DNA of 64,000 bases. Source: Hirsutella rhossiliensis. Its lineage: Eukaryota > Ascomycota > Sordariomycetes > Hypocreales > Ophiocordycipitaceae. The translations under genes were made by a program, and so were the position numbers. Under the pieces are notes generated by a model. It worked only from the letters and a program-made list of their open reading frames with translations, did not search any database and had not been told where the DNA came from. Location of the stretch: the NCBI RefSeq assembly GCF_020360975.1, contig NW_025408667.1, forward strand, positions 3,348,001-3,412,000, given 5' to 3'. Shown here piece after piece: positions 24,301 through 37,017 of the stretch (its first letter is position 1; every line of letters begins with the position of its first letter).

Positions 24301-25980
24301 CTTTAAGCTAGATTAGCCGAACCGGGTACTCCTTAATATTCTTAGACGGACGCTTAATAGCGGTTGCTAGCCGACCTTCTCTTCCTAGGCTACCTTAGTC
24401 TCCCTCCGGCCCTTCTAGATTCTTTATTTCTTTAGGTCTAATTAGCCTTAGCGAATACTAACTTTAGTTTTCTAGCCGAAATCTTATTATTATTATTAAT
24501 CCTCTATCCTAGCGCTTTCTCCCTATATTAAGTGTCCGCTTAATAGGACCGTTTAGCCTTACTAGTACGTCCCCGCTAGGTTACTAAGGCCTAACGGTCT
24601 TAGGTCTACTTATAGCTATAATAAACGCTCTCCTACTATCTAGGTCGTTATCTCGCCTAACTAAGGCCTTTAGGGGACTTAGTGCTTATAGACTAATAGT
24701 AGCCGCTACGCTCCTCTTATTACCCTTAATCCTCCTCCTCTTAGGTAAAATATACTAGTACGAGATCGAGTCGTTACCCTCGCACTATAATATACCGCCG
24801 ACGGGTAGCTCTAGACTCCCTTTATATAGCTTCGTACCTAGCCCTAGTATCGTAGCGTCTATATTTATACTTATAGGCTCGTTACGTATATTTATCGGTA
24901 CTAAACGTCGTGCTAGCCGTACCTTTAAAATACTATCGTTTAGATCTAATATTCCCCTTTGCCGCCGACCGCCTCGCTAACTACCCCTAGGCGACGCTCC
25001 TTTAAGTGCTTCCGCTTATTCTCCCTAAGAGACCTCCTCGACCGGCGCTTACTTAGCCTCGATAGGCCGAAACCTAGATACTACGTTCGCTTATCTTTTA
25101 TATTCTAGTACCCGCTTTAACCCTTTATCTATTATACTTAATCTCGCCTCCGCGATACCCCCCGTTATAGTAATAGCCGCTGCTACCGTTACTATCTCGC
25201 CTTCTCCCCCTATTAATTAAACCTTACGGCTAGGACTTTCCCCTATAATAATGCTATCTTAACGCTAAAGATCTATAAACGGATAATAGATCGTAAAGCT
25301 TTCGCTTAGAAGATTCTCCTAGGTTATCTCGCTTTCTAGTAATAGTACGCTCCGCCGTATCTAGTATTCTTCCTACTAGCGGTTTCCTAAAGCCCTATTA
25401 TCTTTATATTACCGAGGCAATACGGTAGTGCTTATCTAAGAGGACCCCTTTTTCGGACGGCCTTAACTAGCCTATATATAGGAACTAATACCGTAACCCT
25501 ATCCTAGGCGACCTTTAACTACTCTACCCCCCCGCTTCCTCCGATTCTATTATCGTAAGTGCGCGTTTAAATAAACGTCGTATTAGACTTTCTTTTTCTC
25601 TACTATCTATACTATAGTAGGGAAAGGGGTAACCTTACTATCTAGCTTAGCTTACCCGGACGATAGCTTCTAACACCGTCTTCCCTAGCTTTCCCATTAA
25701 TCTTAATAGCAACGTTCCCTAGACCGCCTCTTTATATTACTTATTTATAGCGTTAAGCACTATATATACTATTCTTCTCTTTATGCTTATTATAATAAGG
25801 TTACTCGCCCCTCCTATCCTTTCTATAATCCCTTTAAATATAATAAGCTTATTTACTCTTTACTTCCTACTTTCCTACTCTATAGTTATAATAGTCGTTT
25901 ACGTATAGGATAAAATACTAATTAACCTTATATAGATATAGTAATATACTATATCTTTCTCTTTACCTCTGCCCCTACTA
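24300..25980. other. RIPped spacer upstream of Helitron-1
   Basis: Extremely CA/TG-poor sequence lies between the presumed start of Helitron-1 Rep and the second copy of the unknown family. It probably includes the Helitron 5' end and leader. I see no conserved motif on either strand that I can name. Confidence 0.4.
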
Positions 25981-28150
25981 TACCTTCGAAGGCCGCTCGA
26001 TAGCTAGAGAGGCGCTAGCGGTAAAATGTCTATAATATTCTTCGTCTAGCTAGATTGCCCCTTTAGATTCGCCTACTAAGATAAGTATCGTATTAGAGGC
26101 CTTAACGCCGAGACTATAGCCCGCGTCTTCCTACCTCCTCTATTATAGTTACTTACTATAGAATATACGCCTCTCTAATTAGATACCGACGACTCCGCGA
26201 TATCTATCTTCTTTAGCCTTAATCTCTTAATTTATAATTAGCTAGTCGTCGCTTCTAAATAGACTAAAGAGTGGTTTTTTATAAATAGCCGCGTCTATCC
26301 CTACGCCCTTATATAGGAGGTCGAGTAACGAGATAGTCTTAAGTCTAGCGCTAGAAGCATCCTTCTCTATACTATACCCGCCCTTATTATCCGCGACTAA
26401 GGCTACTAGCCGTAAGGACTACCTAATTCCTCTGCGTATACCTCGAGCACTAAATTTAGCTAAAATAGGCCTTAAGCGTTCTTCTTAGGCTCTTTACCTC
26501 TATAGATAGCTTCCCCTATATCCCCCCTATCGTTTCCTTTACCGGCCTTATCGTTAGCCCTAGCTACTCCCTACTACGATAGGACCTTCTACTAGGTCTA
26601 GACGCTACCTAGCTAAGGTACTATAGCTTCCTCTAGCTTTCGACCTATATTACTCCCGGGATCCCTAATAAGATCCCTCTTAGGGGCTTCTACCCGTTTT
26701 AGGTCTTTATTATCTTCCCTATCCGCGCTAACCTATAGGCTATCCTTTATAAGAAGATAGCCGAGAGGCGGGACTCTTAATTTTAGACTAATATCTCCTT
26801 TACCTATACGGGTAAGGTCGCTAGCCTCCTCGATCACCGCGTTATAGTCTACTAGCCGAGCTTTAATAGAGACTATATCTTTATCGTTGCCCTAGATTCT
26901 TAGACTTTTCTTAATAATACCGCTACTACCGTAGCCGCGTCGGCCTTAGCCCTTATATCGCTACCGAAGCGGCAACCGTCCTCCGCTTCGGCGGCCTTCT
27001 AGGATGCCCGCGCTGCCTCTTTCTCTATCGCTATACCTAGCGCCCTCCCGCTAAGTCCTCTGCCTTCGGCTTTAACTTTAGCTTTAGCCGATCCCGTTAT
27101 ACCGCTATAAAAGCGTCCTTATCCTAAGCCCGCTAATACGCTAACGAAGAAACCGCGCCTATTATAGCTAGCCTTAAAACCTTCCTTATCGGCCGCTACT
27201 AGAAGCTCTACTACTTAATCGTTCTCTCTTTCCGCTACCTTTTCTTCCTTTAAGCCGGAGACGATAAGATAGAGTCCTACCTCGGGAACCGTCCTAGGAC
27301 CCGCCGTTAATTCGATCGTTGCCTATATATTAGACTTATTAGCCCGGCCGCTTAGAAACCGCTACCTAGGTAAAAGGATAATAGAAATAAAGTAACTACT
27401 TAATATAATAGTCTATTAATATAAGTTATAATATTTATAGAAAAGTAATTTAGTTCTATACTTTATCTTACTTCTTAGTAAATATCTATACCGAGCTATA
27501 ATCTTATAATACTCTATCTATAACTTCGGATCTCGTTATTATTCCCTTCTAGACCTTCCCTCTTTAGTAATCTTCTCTTAGCACGTATTCCTTTTTATAA
27601 ACCTTCTAGTCTGCCTTTTAGTATTCTTTCCCATAGTATACTACTATATAATATCTATTATAGCGACTTACGCCCGCGGTCGTCCCGTATACTTTATATA
27701 ATATAACCTCTATATAACTAGTACGTCCTAAGAACTTATTACGTATTTCGTGCTCTTACTATATTTCCCTTATTATTAGTTATATTTCCTATCTTATTTC
27801 TACCTTATACTACCCGCTTTTATATAAAGATATAACCTAAACTATAATATAAGCTTTATCCGCGTATAGTAAAGATATTAGACTCTATAGGATATTTATT
27901 ATAAACCGCTTATAGTATTTATAGAAAGCCCCTAACGCGCTACGATATACTAATTTATACTCCTTTATAAGAGGCATTATAGCCTATATAAATTATTCCT
28001 TATATTTAGTATCCTCTCCGGCGCGGTTTACGCCGGTAATAAGGCTCTAGGCAATACTATAGCTACGTATAAATTACTTAGCACCGATATAGCATATAAA
28101 TTTAAATCGAACTATAGACGTTACTATAACTAACTTAGCCGTAATTTAGA
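25880..28150 (+). mobile_element. Unidentified repeat family, copy 2 (RIPped)
   Basis: Direct-orientation partner of 8721-11390. The degraded plus-strand frame at about 25990-27350 keeps the IIFFV start, PFRFAY and DKYRIRGLNAE, and the core RDYIFIVALDS near 26870-26900. The alignment continues through non-coding sequence to about 28150. With copy 1 it brackets Helitron-1, and the ORF runs away from the Helitron Rep start (divergent). Function unknown. Confidence 0.6.
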
Positions 28151-28737
28151 TACTATAGGTAATAATACGTAGGTAGGTATATATAATAAGAAGGACGGGG
28201 AAAAGCCCGTCGCTCGGGATCGGATTCTACTTATCCGATCTATTATATCGGCTCTTCTACCTATCCCTTCTTACCTTCGCCTTGCTTTTCTTAATACGTT
28301 ATACTATATAATACGTTAGCGCGCGCTCCTAAGGCCTCTACGTTTCGCCCCCAACCGGCCGTCGCGCAATGTAAGCTACTGCGGGACGGAATTGCCGGTT
28401 ACCTAGTGCCGCAACTACCACAAAAACCTTTAAATAGATGACTCCCTCTCCAACGTCATCTCATCCAACGTCATTTTATATTAACTCAATCCTCTAACTT
28501 TCGTTCCGAAAGGCTCTTTGCGCAACCCCCGTTGGGTTGCCTCTCCTGTTCGTATAAAAGCCCCATTTTTAAGATACGTACCAACACCAGCCCGCCCCGC
28601 CTATTTGTACCGCGCCCGCATGGCAGGTAGCGGTACCGCCCAAACGCCCGCGCCCCCGCCCGCCCACACACACAAGACCCTACCTATATTCCACACACAC
28701 ACACATATATCAATTTGAAGCTATCGCCAGCGCCGCA

Positions 28738-30692
28738 ATGGACCTCTTCTCTCTCTCCTCAATGCCCCTGCGCCGCAAGGCGACTCAAATGAAGCCCACG
28801 ATACCTACGATGCCCATAATGCCCACGAAGAACGCGAAGGCACGATTCAGCCCCTGCCGCCTTCCCCAGGCTTCGAAACCTACGATGCGGCGTACAACTT
28901 CATCCAAGGGTTCCTTCGCGACAACGGTGCCGCTATCGTCAAGCGGTCAGGCTCATATAAGCGAGATATCGATGGGATCTCCCTTGCAACCCGAGTTCTC
29001 TTTATGTGCGATCGTGGCCCGCGGCGGGCTTCCACTAGTGTAGGGCTACGCAAGCCTTCTACCCAGAAGCTTGACTGCCCCTTCCGCCTTGTCGTGACGG
29101 CCTCCCTCGATGAGGAAGCTTGGAAGTGGGATTTTCGAGTCACTGAGGCTCACCACAACCACGGGCCTTCTCTTGATCCCTCAGCACACAATATTCATCG
29201 CCGCCAGACCGTTACACAGCAAGAGCTTGAGAGGAACCTCTCAAAACATAAGGCGCTGCCGGCTCGAGAGATTTCTACTATCCTACGGGATGCCGAGCCC
29301 GCTGCAGCATTCTTCCGCATTCGAGATATCTACAACGATCGCCAAAAGCTTCGTTTTGAAGCTCTTGACGGCAAGACGGCTACACAAACGTTTATTGGGC
29401 ATCTTCAAGCAGGAAATCTTCCCCATTGTATCAAATTCGACCCATACGATGAAAATAAGATCCAAGGCGTGCTTTGGACTTACCCATGGTGTCAGAAGAT
29501 GTGGAAACGTTTTCCTGAGGTTCTTGGTCTCGATAATACATATAAAACTAACCGCTTTAAGCTCTTCCTTTTCCAGGTTACTGGAGTCACTGACCAGAAG
29601 TCTTTAGCAAACTTCGCCTTTGGCCTCATTAACACAGAGAAAGAAGAAGGATACCAGTGGCTTTGTGAATCCCTTAACGATCTTCGTATAAAGATCGGAG
29701 CAGCAGAGCCTACTGTGGCCATCACAGATAAAGAAGCTACGCTAAAAAACGCCCTTCTTAGGGTTTTCCCCTTTACGCGGCAACAGCTATGTGTATTCCA
29801 CGTTAATAGCAATATTCGGGCTCGAATCTGGCCACGCTGGAGAGACCTAGCAGATCCTGATAGTCATGAAAACCCCACTGATGCAGAGATACCTCCAGAG
29901 GCAGAAGCTATCCTCGCTCGAGAAGCCGCCGAACGCGAAGCCGCTGAACAAGGAGATACCGCCGCAGCTACGTTAAACCTCGACCCAGACGGGGAAGTTG
30001 AATATAGCCGCGAGGGCATGCTCCTTGCCTGGAAGCGCGTTATCTATGGAGAAAATGAGGTCAATTTCTTCAAGGCGTGGAAGCGGCTTGATAAAATCTT
30101 CGGTCAACACCAAGGCCACATCGTGACCTATATCTCTAACGAGTATATGCCGTGGCGGGAGCAATGGGCGCAATGCTATATTAGCCGGTATCGCAACTTC
30201 GGGCAACGGGTAAATAGCCCAGTTGAGACTGCCCACAAAGACGTAAAGTCATATTTACTCACGGGCACGTCTGACCTCTTACACCTTCACGATGCCCTCG
30301 TTCAAATGATCAAGAACAAGGAGATGTCATACATACAAACAGCTGCCCAGCAAGGGATGCGACAAAGGCGTCTTTTCCTTAGCCAGTCATCTTGGCTTGG
30401 GGACCTCAACGTTACTGTAACATACCAAGCGGTCAATCTTCTTGCTACACAGCATAGGCTTGCTAAGGCCGCGATGCCTTCATCAACGCGGGAGCTACAG
30501 CCGTTGCGGCCTTGCAGTAGGCGATTTACAAGCCAATTTGGGTTACCTTGTGTCCACACGATCCTTCAACGCCTCCAAGCTAAGTTGAAGCTTGAAAAGC
30601 GTGATGTTTTAGCACGATGGTGGCTTGAGAAGCCATTAGTAAAGACCCCCCCCCCCTTTAGTAGTGGTTTTTATACTAATTACTACCTCTAG
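28738..30692 (+). pseudogene. Mutator-like (MULE) transposase, one frameshift and one nonsense codon
   Basis: FAR1/MULE-type transposase. The frame holding all domains is open from about 28711 but has no ATG until 29004. The only sensible start, ATG 28738, is out of frame by two bases across a CT-dinucleotide run at about 28748-28758. From 29004 it gives 562 residues: FAR1-like DNA-binding N-terminus (CPFRLVV...HNHGP), the MULE DDE core with VLGLDNTYKTN (Asp177), AITDKEATLKNA (Asp242) and SPVETAHKDVK (Glu408), and a SWIM-like Cys/His end (FGLPCVHTI). The stop at 30690-30692 is TAG where CAG is likely. Homology continues (DLDEPLLRIRDPDVVN) to about 30745, where LINE-C cuts in. Terminal inverted repeats were not found. 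Confidence 0.85.
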
Positions 30693-30745
30693 GACCTCGA
30701 CGAGCCATTGCTACGAATCCGCGATCCTGACGTTGTCAACGCCTC

Positions 30746-32235
30746 GTAGCGAAACAGTCAAGGCTGCCGTCACGGAGGGAACGCAGCCAGAAGTGGTATC
30801 GGATAGCCCGGTCCCGACCGGTCCCTCGAAAAATGCACCAGTTTCCATCATAGAAGCGGCTGAAAAGATGGCTCGCGACCAAACAGCAGCCCATGACGCC
30901 AAACTGGCAGTCCTTCGGGTTTTAAGCGAAGCATTCGAACAGGCAGTGAAGCAGTTCACGTCCGACGCCGAAAACAGCATCGCCAAGCAAGCTGCCACCA
31001 AGTTCTTGGACTTCTGGAACCAATCGCTTGGCGAGTTTGGAGAATCACCGAAACCCACGTACAGCAGCGTCCTCGCCTCCGGCAGAAAGTCCCGAGGACA
31101 GCTGGCCGTTTCGGCCCCCGCCCCACCGCAGCGAAAACAACAAACCGCCCAAACCGCCGCTCGCCTCCCAGGACGACCACCCGTAACCCCACCAAAGGAA
31201 GACCTCCGTGTCTTTGTCCGACTTAATGCCGCCGCTCCGGCCCGAAACCACGAGAGATACGCAATCCGGACCCATATCGCCGCTAGAGTTGGCATCGACC
31301 TGCGCCGCGTTCCGGCGGCCTTTCCGGTAAACACAGGTTAGGCCATCCAGGCATCGGACAGGGCCACTCGCGACATGCTCGTGCAGCGACAAGCAGACTG
31401 GGCCTTTGAATTGGGTGCCAGGCTTGTAGAAGTGAGCTAAAGGTGGCACTCGTACGTCGTAGCCGATTGCCCCCGTAGGCTCACCGACCTACGCGGTATC
31501 GAAATCAACTACGACGAGGCGGTTCGAGAAGAGATCGTCTGCCAGACAGGGCTGGAGCCCATCAGCATACGTACCTCGCGACATGACTCGGGCGATATGC
31601 CCCGCCAGACCCTGATTGTGTCCTTCCTAGAACCCACGTCAAGACCGTGGCGACTGTTCGGCGACAGCCGCCTGGCCCGCTACATCGACAAGCCCAACAT
31701 TCCCAGCCAATGCGACAAGTGCTGGGATTCCCACGCTTGACACAGCTGCAATCGCACGGCGCGCTACAGGCGCTGTGGTGAAACCGATCATCCTGATCCA
31801 GAATGTACCGCCCTGGAGCAGTGCGCAAACTGCCTCGGACCACACTGCGCAGATGACCCCAAATGCCCTGCCCGCCCCAAGCGCGTCCACGGCGCGGTAC
31901 GGCGCCTCACGAAAGAGGAGAAGAGCCTCGTACGGCAGATGGGTGCTCAGCTCTCTGCGCAGCGGAAGCGTCAGACGCCATGCGCCGGCGCATCCGGTCA
32001 GTCTCAACCGAGCCCTGACAACACACAGGCACGCCCTTCGGAGTCAGTGGTGCCGCAGACAGTCACAGGAGAGGCAAGCTCCGACCGAAGCACGACTGAC
32101 GAGCCAGCTGCGACGTCGCCCCCATGCATCGTCGTAGCCACGACACCGCCACCGCCGCATGCCAGCGACAGCGATCGGTTCATCCCCGTCGTCCCATCGA
32201 AGAAACGACGCACTAGCCCTGTGACGTTGCTCTGA
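30746..32235 (+). pseudogene. LINE-C ORF1 (gag-like), N-terminally truncated
   Basis: One frame runs through APVSIIEAAEKMARDQTAA, EDLRVFVRLN, RYAIRTHIAARVG and the Cys/His clusters CDKCWDSH and CANCLGPHCADD to a TGA at 32233-32235. In-frame stops at 31339-31341 (TAG for Trp), about 31438-31440 (TAA for Gln) and about 31738-31740 (TGA for Arg) break it. The frame overlaps the ORF2 start at 32235 (TGATG). Confidence 0.83.
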
Positions 32236-35200
32236 TGCCTCGACGATTTCCACTCCAACGAAGCGATAGGAGGACCTTACGAGTCTTCCAAGCCAACGTG
32301 GGCAAGATTCCTCCGGCGCATGACGCTGCGCTGGCGCTTGCCGACTCGGAGCGTTATGAAATTGTCCTGCTGCAAGAACCATGGACTAGACTGAGGGATG
32401 GCCGGTGCCTCACGAAAACACACCCGGCTTACGATACTTTCTCCCTAGTAAATGACTAGGACAGCCGTGACACTCGCCCGAGAGTCATGATATATATCCG
32501 ACGCTCCGTAGGCCTCGTCGCTGATCAAAAGAGGCCTACGGCAACTCGTGACATCCTTTAGCTCACCGTGAACGGCGTAACGGTAGTTAACTTCTATCGG
32601 CAGCCGGGCTACGACATGGCCTTGGATATCTTGCTTTATTAGACCCTAATAGATAAATGCCTTATAGCTGGCGATTTCAACGCCAAGCATCCCAGCTGGT
32701 AGGCCGGTCGGCAGCAGGATCGCGGCGAAGATATCGCGTTCTAGGCCATGGACAACCGTCTTAGCCTACTAAATGCTGTCGATGTCCCGACTAACGCTCG
32801 CGGCAGTACGGTCGATCTCGCCTTCTCTAATATACCTCTAGCCGACGCGGTTATTAAGGATTATTTAGCAACCGGCTCCGACTATTTTACCCTTAGTATT
32901 ACGCTGCTTAGTTAAGCCGTGGCACCCCTTCTAATAAGTAAAATCTACCTTAACTCCGATAAGGAATTAAAGCGATTTATTAAGCTAGTAGAAGCCGGTG
33001 TAGCTTTTATCCCGACCACCACTATATCTCCCTCCGGGCTAGATAACTTTGCGTCGGCGCTGGTAGACCTTCTTGGTTGCGTAGCCAGGGCTGCTAGCCG
33101 ACCCGTTCGTAAGTCTATACATAGCGTATTATGGTGGACCGAGGAATGCGTAAAGGCGGCGGCTAAGTACCGCGCGTAGAGGAGAGTATATCCTCTCGGC
33201 TTCGACCGAGAAGTATAACTAGCTAAAAAGGAATTTTATTAAGTAGTACGCCGGGCCAAGCGCCTTTACTAGCGCGGCTTAATCGACAGCTTTACCGATA
33301 GCGATTCCGTCTTTAGGGCGGTTCGTTAGCTAAAATCGCTAGGTCCTTTTTAAGCTCCTCCGCTATAGGTAGACGGCCGAGTATATAAGACGTAACTAGA
33401 AAAGGCCACCGCCTTACGACGGGCTACTCTAGAGCGGCGTATAGTAAGCGATAATATCCTAGACCTATAGATCCTCGTAAATGCGGATAAGATAATCCCC
33501 GTTACCGATTAGGTCTCCCTTAAGGAGGTTCGCGACGCTACTCTATATATAGGGAATATATCTCTAGGCTCGGATAATATTACGGTATAGATACTTCGCG
33601 CTATCTAGTATATAATCGGCAGTCGCGTCTATTAGCTTTATTAAGGCTACCTTAGAATCGGTTACTATCTAAAGCCTTTTCGAGAGGTAGAAGTTATTAT
33701 AATTACTAAGCTAGGGCGTAGAGATCTAACTATACCCCGCGCCTAGCGCCCTATCTCCCTTTTATCTTATCTTAGTAAGGGCCTCGAGCGGCTTATTATA
33801 CGACTACTAGTATAAGCCTTAATCTACTTTAGTGTTTTATACTTATAATAGATCGGCGCGCTTTTAAAGAGATTAGCTATAGATCTTATAGCTACTTTAG
33901 TTTACGATATCGAGGAGGCATTCGCCTATAAGTAAGTCGCGACCCTAGTAACCTTAGATATATAGGGCGCTTTCGATATAGTCCTATATAATAGATTAGT
34001 CCTTCGCTTACGAGAATAAGGATAGCTATCGAACCTCGCGCGCTAAGTTAGCTTATTTATATAAGACCGATCGGTATATATTCGCTTTTAAGATATCGTA
34101 ACGGACTTATCGCCTCTATAGTATGGTCTATTATAGGGATCGCTAGTCTCGCCGATTCTCTTCCTATTATATATAGAACCGATCTACCGCCTAGGTAACT
34201 TAAAAGGCCGCTTTAGTTATATAGATAACACCGCTATTCTATACGTCGGCGATAGCTTTAACGAAACTTCCGCTAAAGTATCTTACTATATATATAAGCT
34301 TCTTTTATAGGGCGCTGCTAACGGTATCTCTTTTAACCCCGATAAGATAGAAGTAATATACTTCTCTCGAACGAAGCCTAAGATAACGCCGCTAGTGCTA
34401 TATAGCTAAGTCGAGAAACGGCTAGACTAAGCGATACGTTAGCTCGGCGTCTAGCTCGATAGTATACTCTCTTTTAAGACTTACGTTTAGAAATAGATAG
34501 CTAAGGCGCTAGCTATTGCCTTCTATCTTAGAAGACTAATAAATACTAAGCATAGGCCTTTACCGAGTACTATACGACGAGCTATCTACGCTTACGTTAT
34601 TCTAGTATTGCTCTACGCGGCGGAAGCCTAGTACCCTAGCCCTACGTGCCCGCGCTAGACTAAGCTAACTAAAGAAGGCCCGTCTAAAATTAGTTACCTC
34701 GTTAAGAATATAAGCAAGGTACTTTATACGTCTCTTCGAGCTATTCTACCGGTATAGAGGACGACGCCGACGAACGTCCTATACCGGGAGGCAAGAATAC
34801 CGCCCGTCTCTCTACTACTAGACGCGCGTTGGACGGCCTTTACTGCGCGCCTTAAATTACTTAATAAAGCCTATCCGCTCGCTAAGCGTACGATGCAACT
34901 AAAAGCCCGTACCGTGAATAAGCTAATTAAGCTAAAGTACTAAAAATAGGCAACACCCTTCTAGACTAGGCTGCGGCGTAGCGACGCGTTGCTACTAAGC
35001 TGCCTAAGGCCTGCCCTGCTACAACGTAGCTTTGGCTGTAGAACGAGCACACTCCTACGGGATGCATTAAAGGACGATACCGCGATGAAGGTTAAGGGCT
35101 AGCTTCGGATACTATCGCCCCGAACTCTGGTCGTGTATTCTAACGGATCCCTTTCTGTCCACGGTCACGCCGGATACGGCTTTGTAATTCACCGGAACGG

Positions 35201-35335
35201 AACCACTGTTTCGAGCGGCAAAGGCCGTCTTAGACCTGCGGAGGTCTTCGACGCTGAGGCGACAGGTGCGCTAGAGGGGCTGAGGGCTGCGATAACGTAC
35301 CTCACTGAGTCATGCAACGCACCACGTCATGCAAT
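32235..35335 (+). pseudogene. LINE-C ORF2, RIPped and 3'-truncated
   Basis: Starts ATG 32235 (MPRRFPLQRSDRRTLRVF). Endonuclease motifs are readable (VLLQEPW, IAGDFNAKHPSW near 32665, TGSDYF near 32875). RT motif GYADD has become SYIDN near 34218-34232. RNase H resumes in clean sequence near 35130-35335 (YSNGSLSVHGHAGYGF, FDAEATGALEGLRAA). Stops are at Gln/Trp codons. The end of RNase H and the Cys-rich tail are missing. Confidence 0.83.
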
Positions 35336-35670
35336 AAATTGCCCGACCGGCAAGCTAGAGCGAAAATTAATCCTACAACCGATATAACCATTTAAAATAC
35401 TATTAAACATTATAATTATATAAAACACTTTATATAGAGTCTATCTATATAATGGTTTTCTTAGGAAATATAAGCAGGCGGTCTTATAGTCCGCCTAGAC
35501 CTAAGAGACTGAGAAACCGGCCTCTATATTTCCCTGCGCTTCCGTCGAACGGGAGGTATATCTTTTACCCCTAAAGCTCCGGGACTATAGTCTCGAGCCA
35601 CTGAAGCTTTAGAACCAATCTTTACCCTTTCTTCCTCTGAGTTATTGCGTAGTTAAATGCCCGTCGCGTA
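35336..35670. other. Junction sequence between LINE-C and pogo-1
   Basis: AT-rich then GC-richer sequence without coding potential. Two short hairpins are visible: GGCGG-CCGCC near 35485-35503 and GAGACTATAGTCCC, on the minus strand, near 35580-35594. It may be the 3' untranslated end of the pogo-1 gene. No terminal repeat was recognised. Confidence 0.35.
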
Positions 35671-35679
35671 AACCCGCTT

Positions 35680-37017
35680 CTAACGCCCCTCGTTTTTCTC
35701 ACCGCTACTATGTCTTTTATGCCCTCTTATACCAGGCTTTAACGTAGCAGCTACCTTAAACTTAACTTCCCGAATAGCCTGGCGTTCAGCCTCGCGTGCA
35801 GACCTCTCTGCTTTTAATTTTGCTGCGGCCTCCCGTTTCTTAGCTCGCTTTGCCTCGCGCTCCGCAGCACGCTCTATCTTCTCTCGAGAACGCTGCTCTC
35901 GTAAGGCCTGACGCATTGTAGCCCGCTGTTTTTTCTTCTCGGCAGATTCTCGAGCCTTTTCTTTACGTGATATAGCTACCTAGAGTCGACGATCTTTAAT
36001 AGCTTGCTTGCGCTGCTCGTCGGCCTATGCCTTATCCGTCTAACGTCGCCGCGCTAGTTCTACCTTAGCTAGACTAAAAAAGACCGGCTAGCCACTACTT
36101 TCTTCTAGATTAAAAAAGCCTAAGGCCTTTCTACGTTTCCCTTTTTTATATATAAGTTTAAGCGCTTCCTATAGATCTCGATTTTCGTGTTATACGAGCT
36201 TATATTATGTCGCTAGTTTCTCTAATGCTCGGGAGAGCGCTGTGACTCGGGAGTCTATCAGCCCTTCCTTGCGGAGACGGCGGGTAATGCGCCGAATAGC
36301 CCGAAGAGAGCCTAGAGTCTTCATCGCCCTTTCCTTAGATGCAGTTTATAGGGGTGTCACATTACTACTATGGCTAATCTTAGATAATACTTTGCCGGGG
36401 TCGAGTAGATGGATTCCTATAGCCCGCCAACTAGCCTCGATATTTTTAGCCGTAAATGCCTAGTTCCACGTATCACGAAAGAGTGGCCAAAAGTTCCGTT
36501 TAGTAAGGCGAATTAACCCCTATCTAATAGACACTAGCTGGTCGGAACCTTGAGCATAATAGGTAGAGAGTGCGGAAAATAGGCCAACATCGAGTAGTTG
36601 AAGCCGATAAGTTAAGTGCGATGGCAATATAGTAATGAGAATTCGATTCCGATCGGCATAGTTAATGAATTTTAGGTTAATGTGACTATTGTGACCGTCT
36701 AAAATTAAGAGACGGTAGGCACGACCAGCCTTTTGCTTCGTATGGCAGTCAAATATGCGCTAAAGCTAGTGTAAACCTAGTGCGTCATAGCTCTAGCCGT
36801 TTTCCGTACTGGCGAAGAAGGCTACTTCGCTGGAATGGTCAAAATCCTTAAGCTAAGTATCTTAGAAGTCTTTTGACTCCCCTTTGTAAATGAGGGCCGG
36901 TGGCAGGTACGAATAATCTGCACATATGGCAGTGATCAGCGTGATGAACTCCCGGTTCCCGTCTTGGCTTGCCCCGACCAGTTTTCCGCGCCTGAGGGCT
37001 TCTCGGGGGACAACTCG
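35680..37017 (-). pseudogene. pogo-1: truncated pogo/Fot-type DDE transposase
   Basis: Minus strand, right to left: VVPREALRRGKLVGASQDG and LPPALIYKGES near 37015-36870 (DDE_1 domain start); LLILDGHNSHINLKF near 36720-36670 with the second catalytic Asp; LQLLDVGLFSALS near 36605-36560 (usual QPLDxGxF); then a lysine/arginine/glutamate coiled-coil tail ending about 35680. The N-terminal CENP-B-type DNA-binding domains are absent because the frame ends abruptly at about 37017 against a P450. Several TAG/TAA/TGA codons interrupt it. It belongs to a different subfamily from the complete element at 45558-47743. Confidence 0.8.

Larger units (their letters stand above)
30746..35335 (+). mobile_element. 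LINE-C, Tad1/I-like LINE cut at both ends
   Basis: Same family as LINE-B. It begins inside ORF1 (AAVTEG matches LINE-B AAATEG near residue 70) and stops inside RNase H at about 35335, with no tail. It interrupts the MULE C-terminus on the left. Frames are continuous and the damage is nonsense codons. RIP is patchy: light from 30746 to about 32560, severe from about 32560 to 35030, and light again to 35335. Confidence 0.82.
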
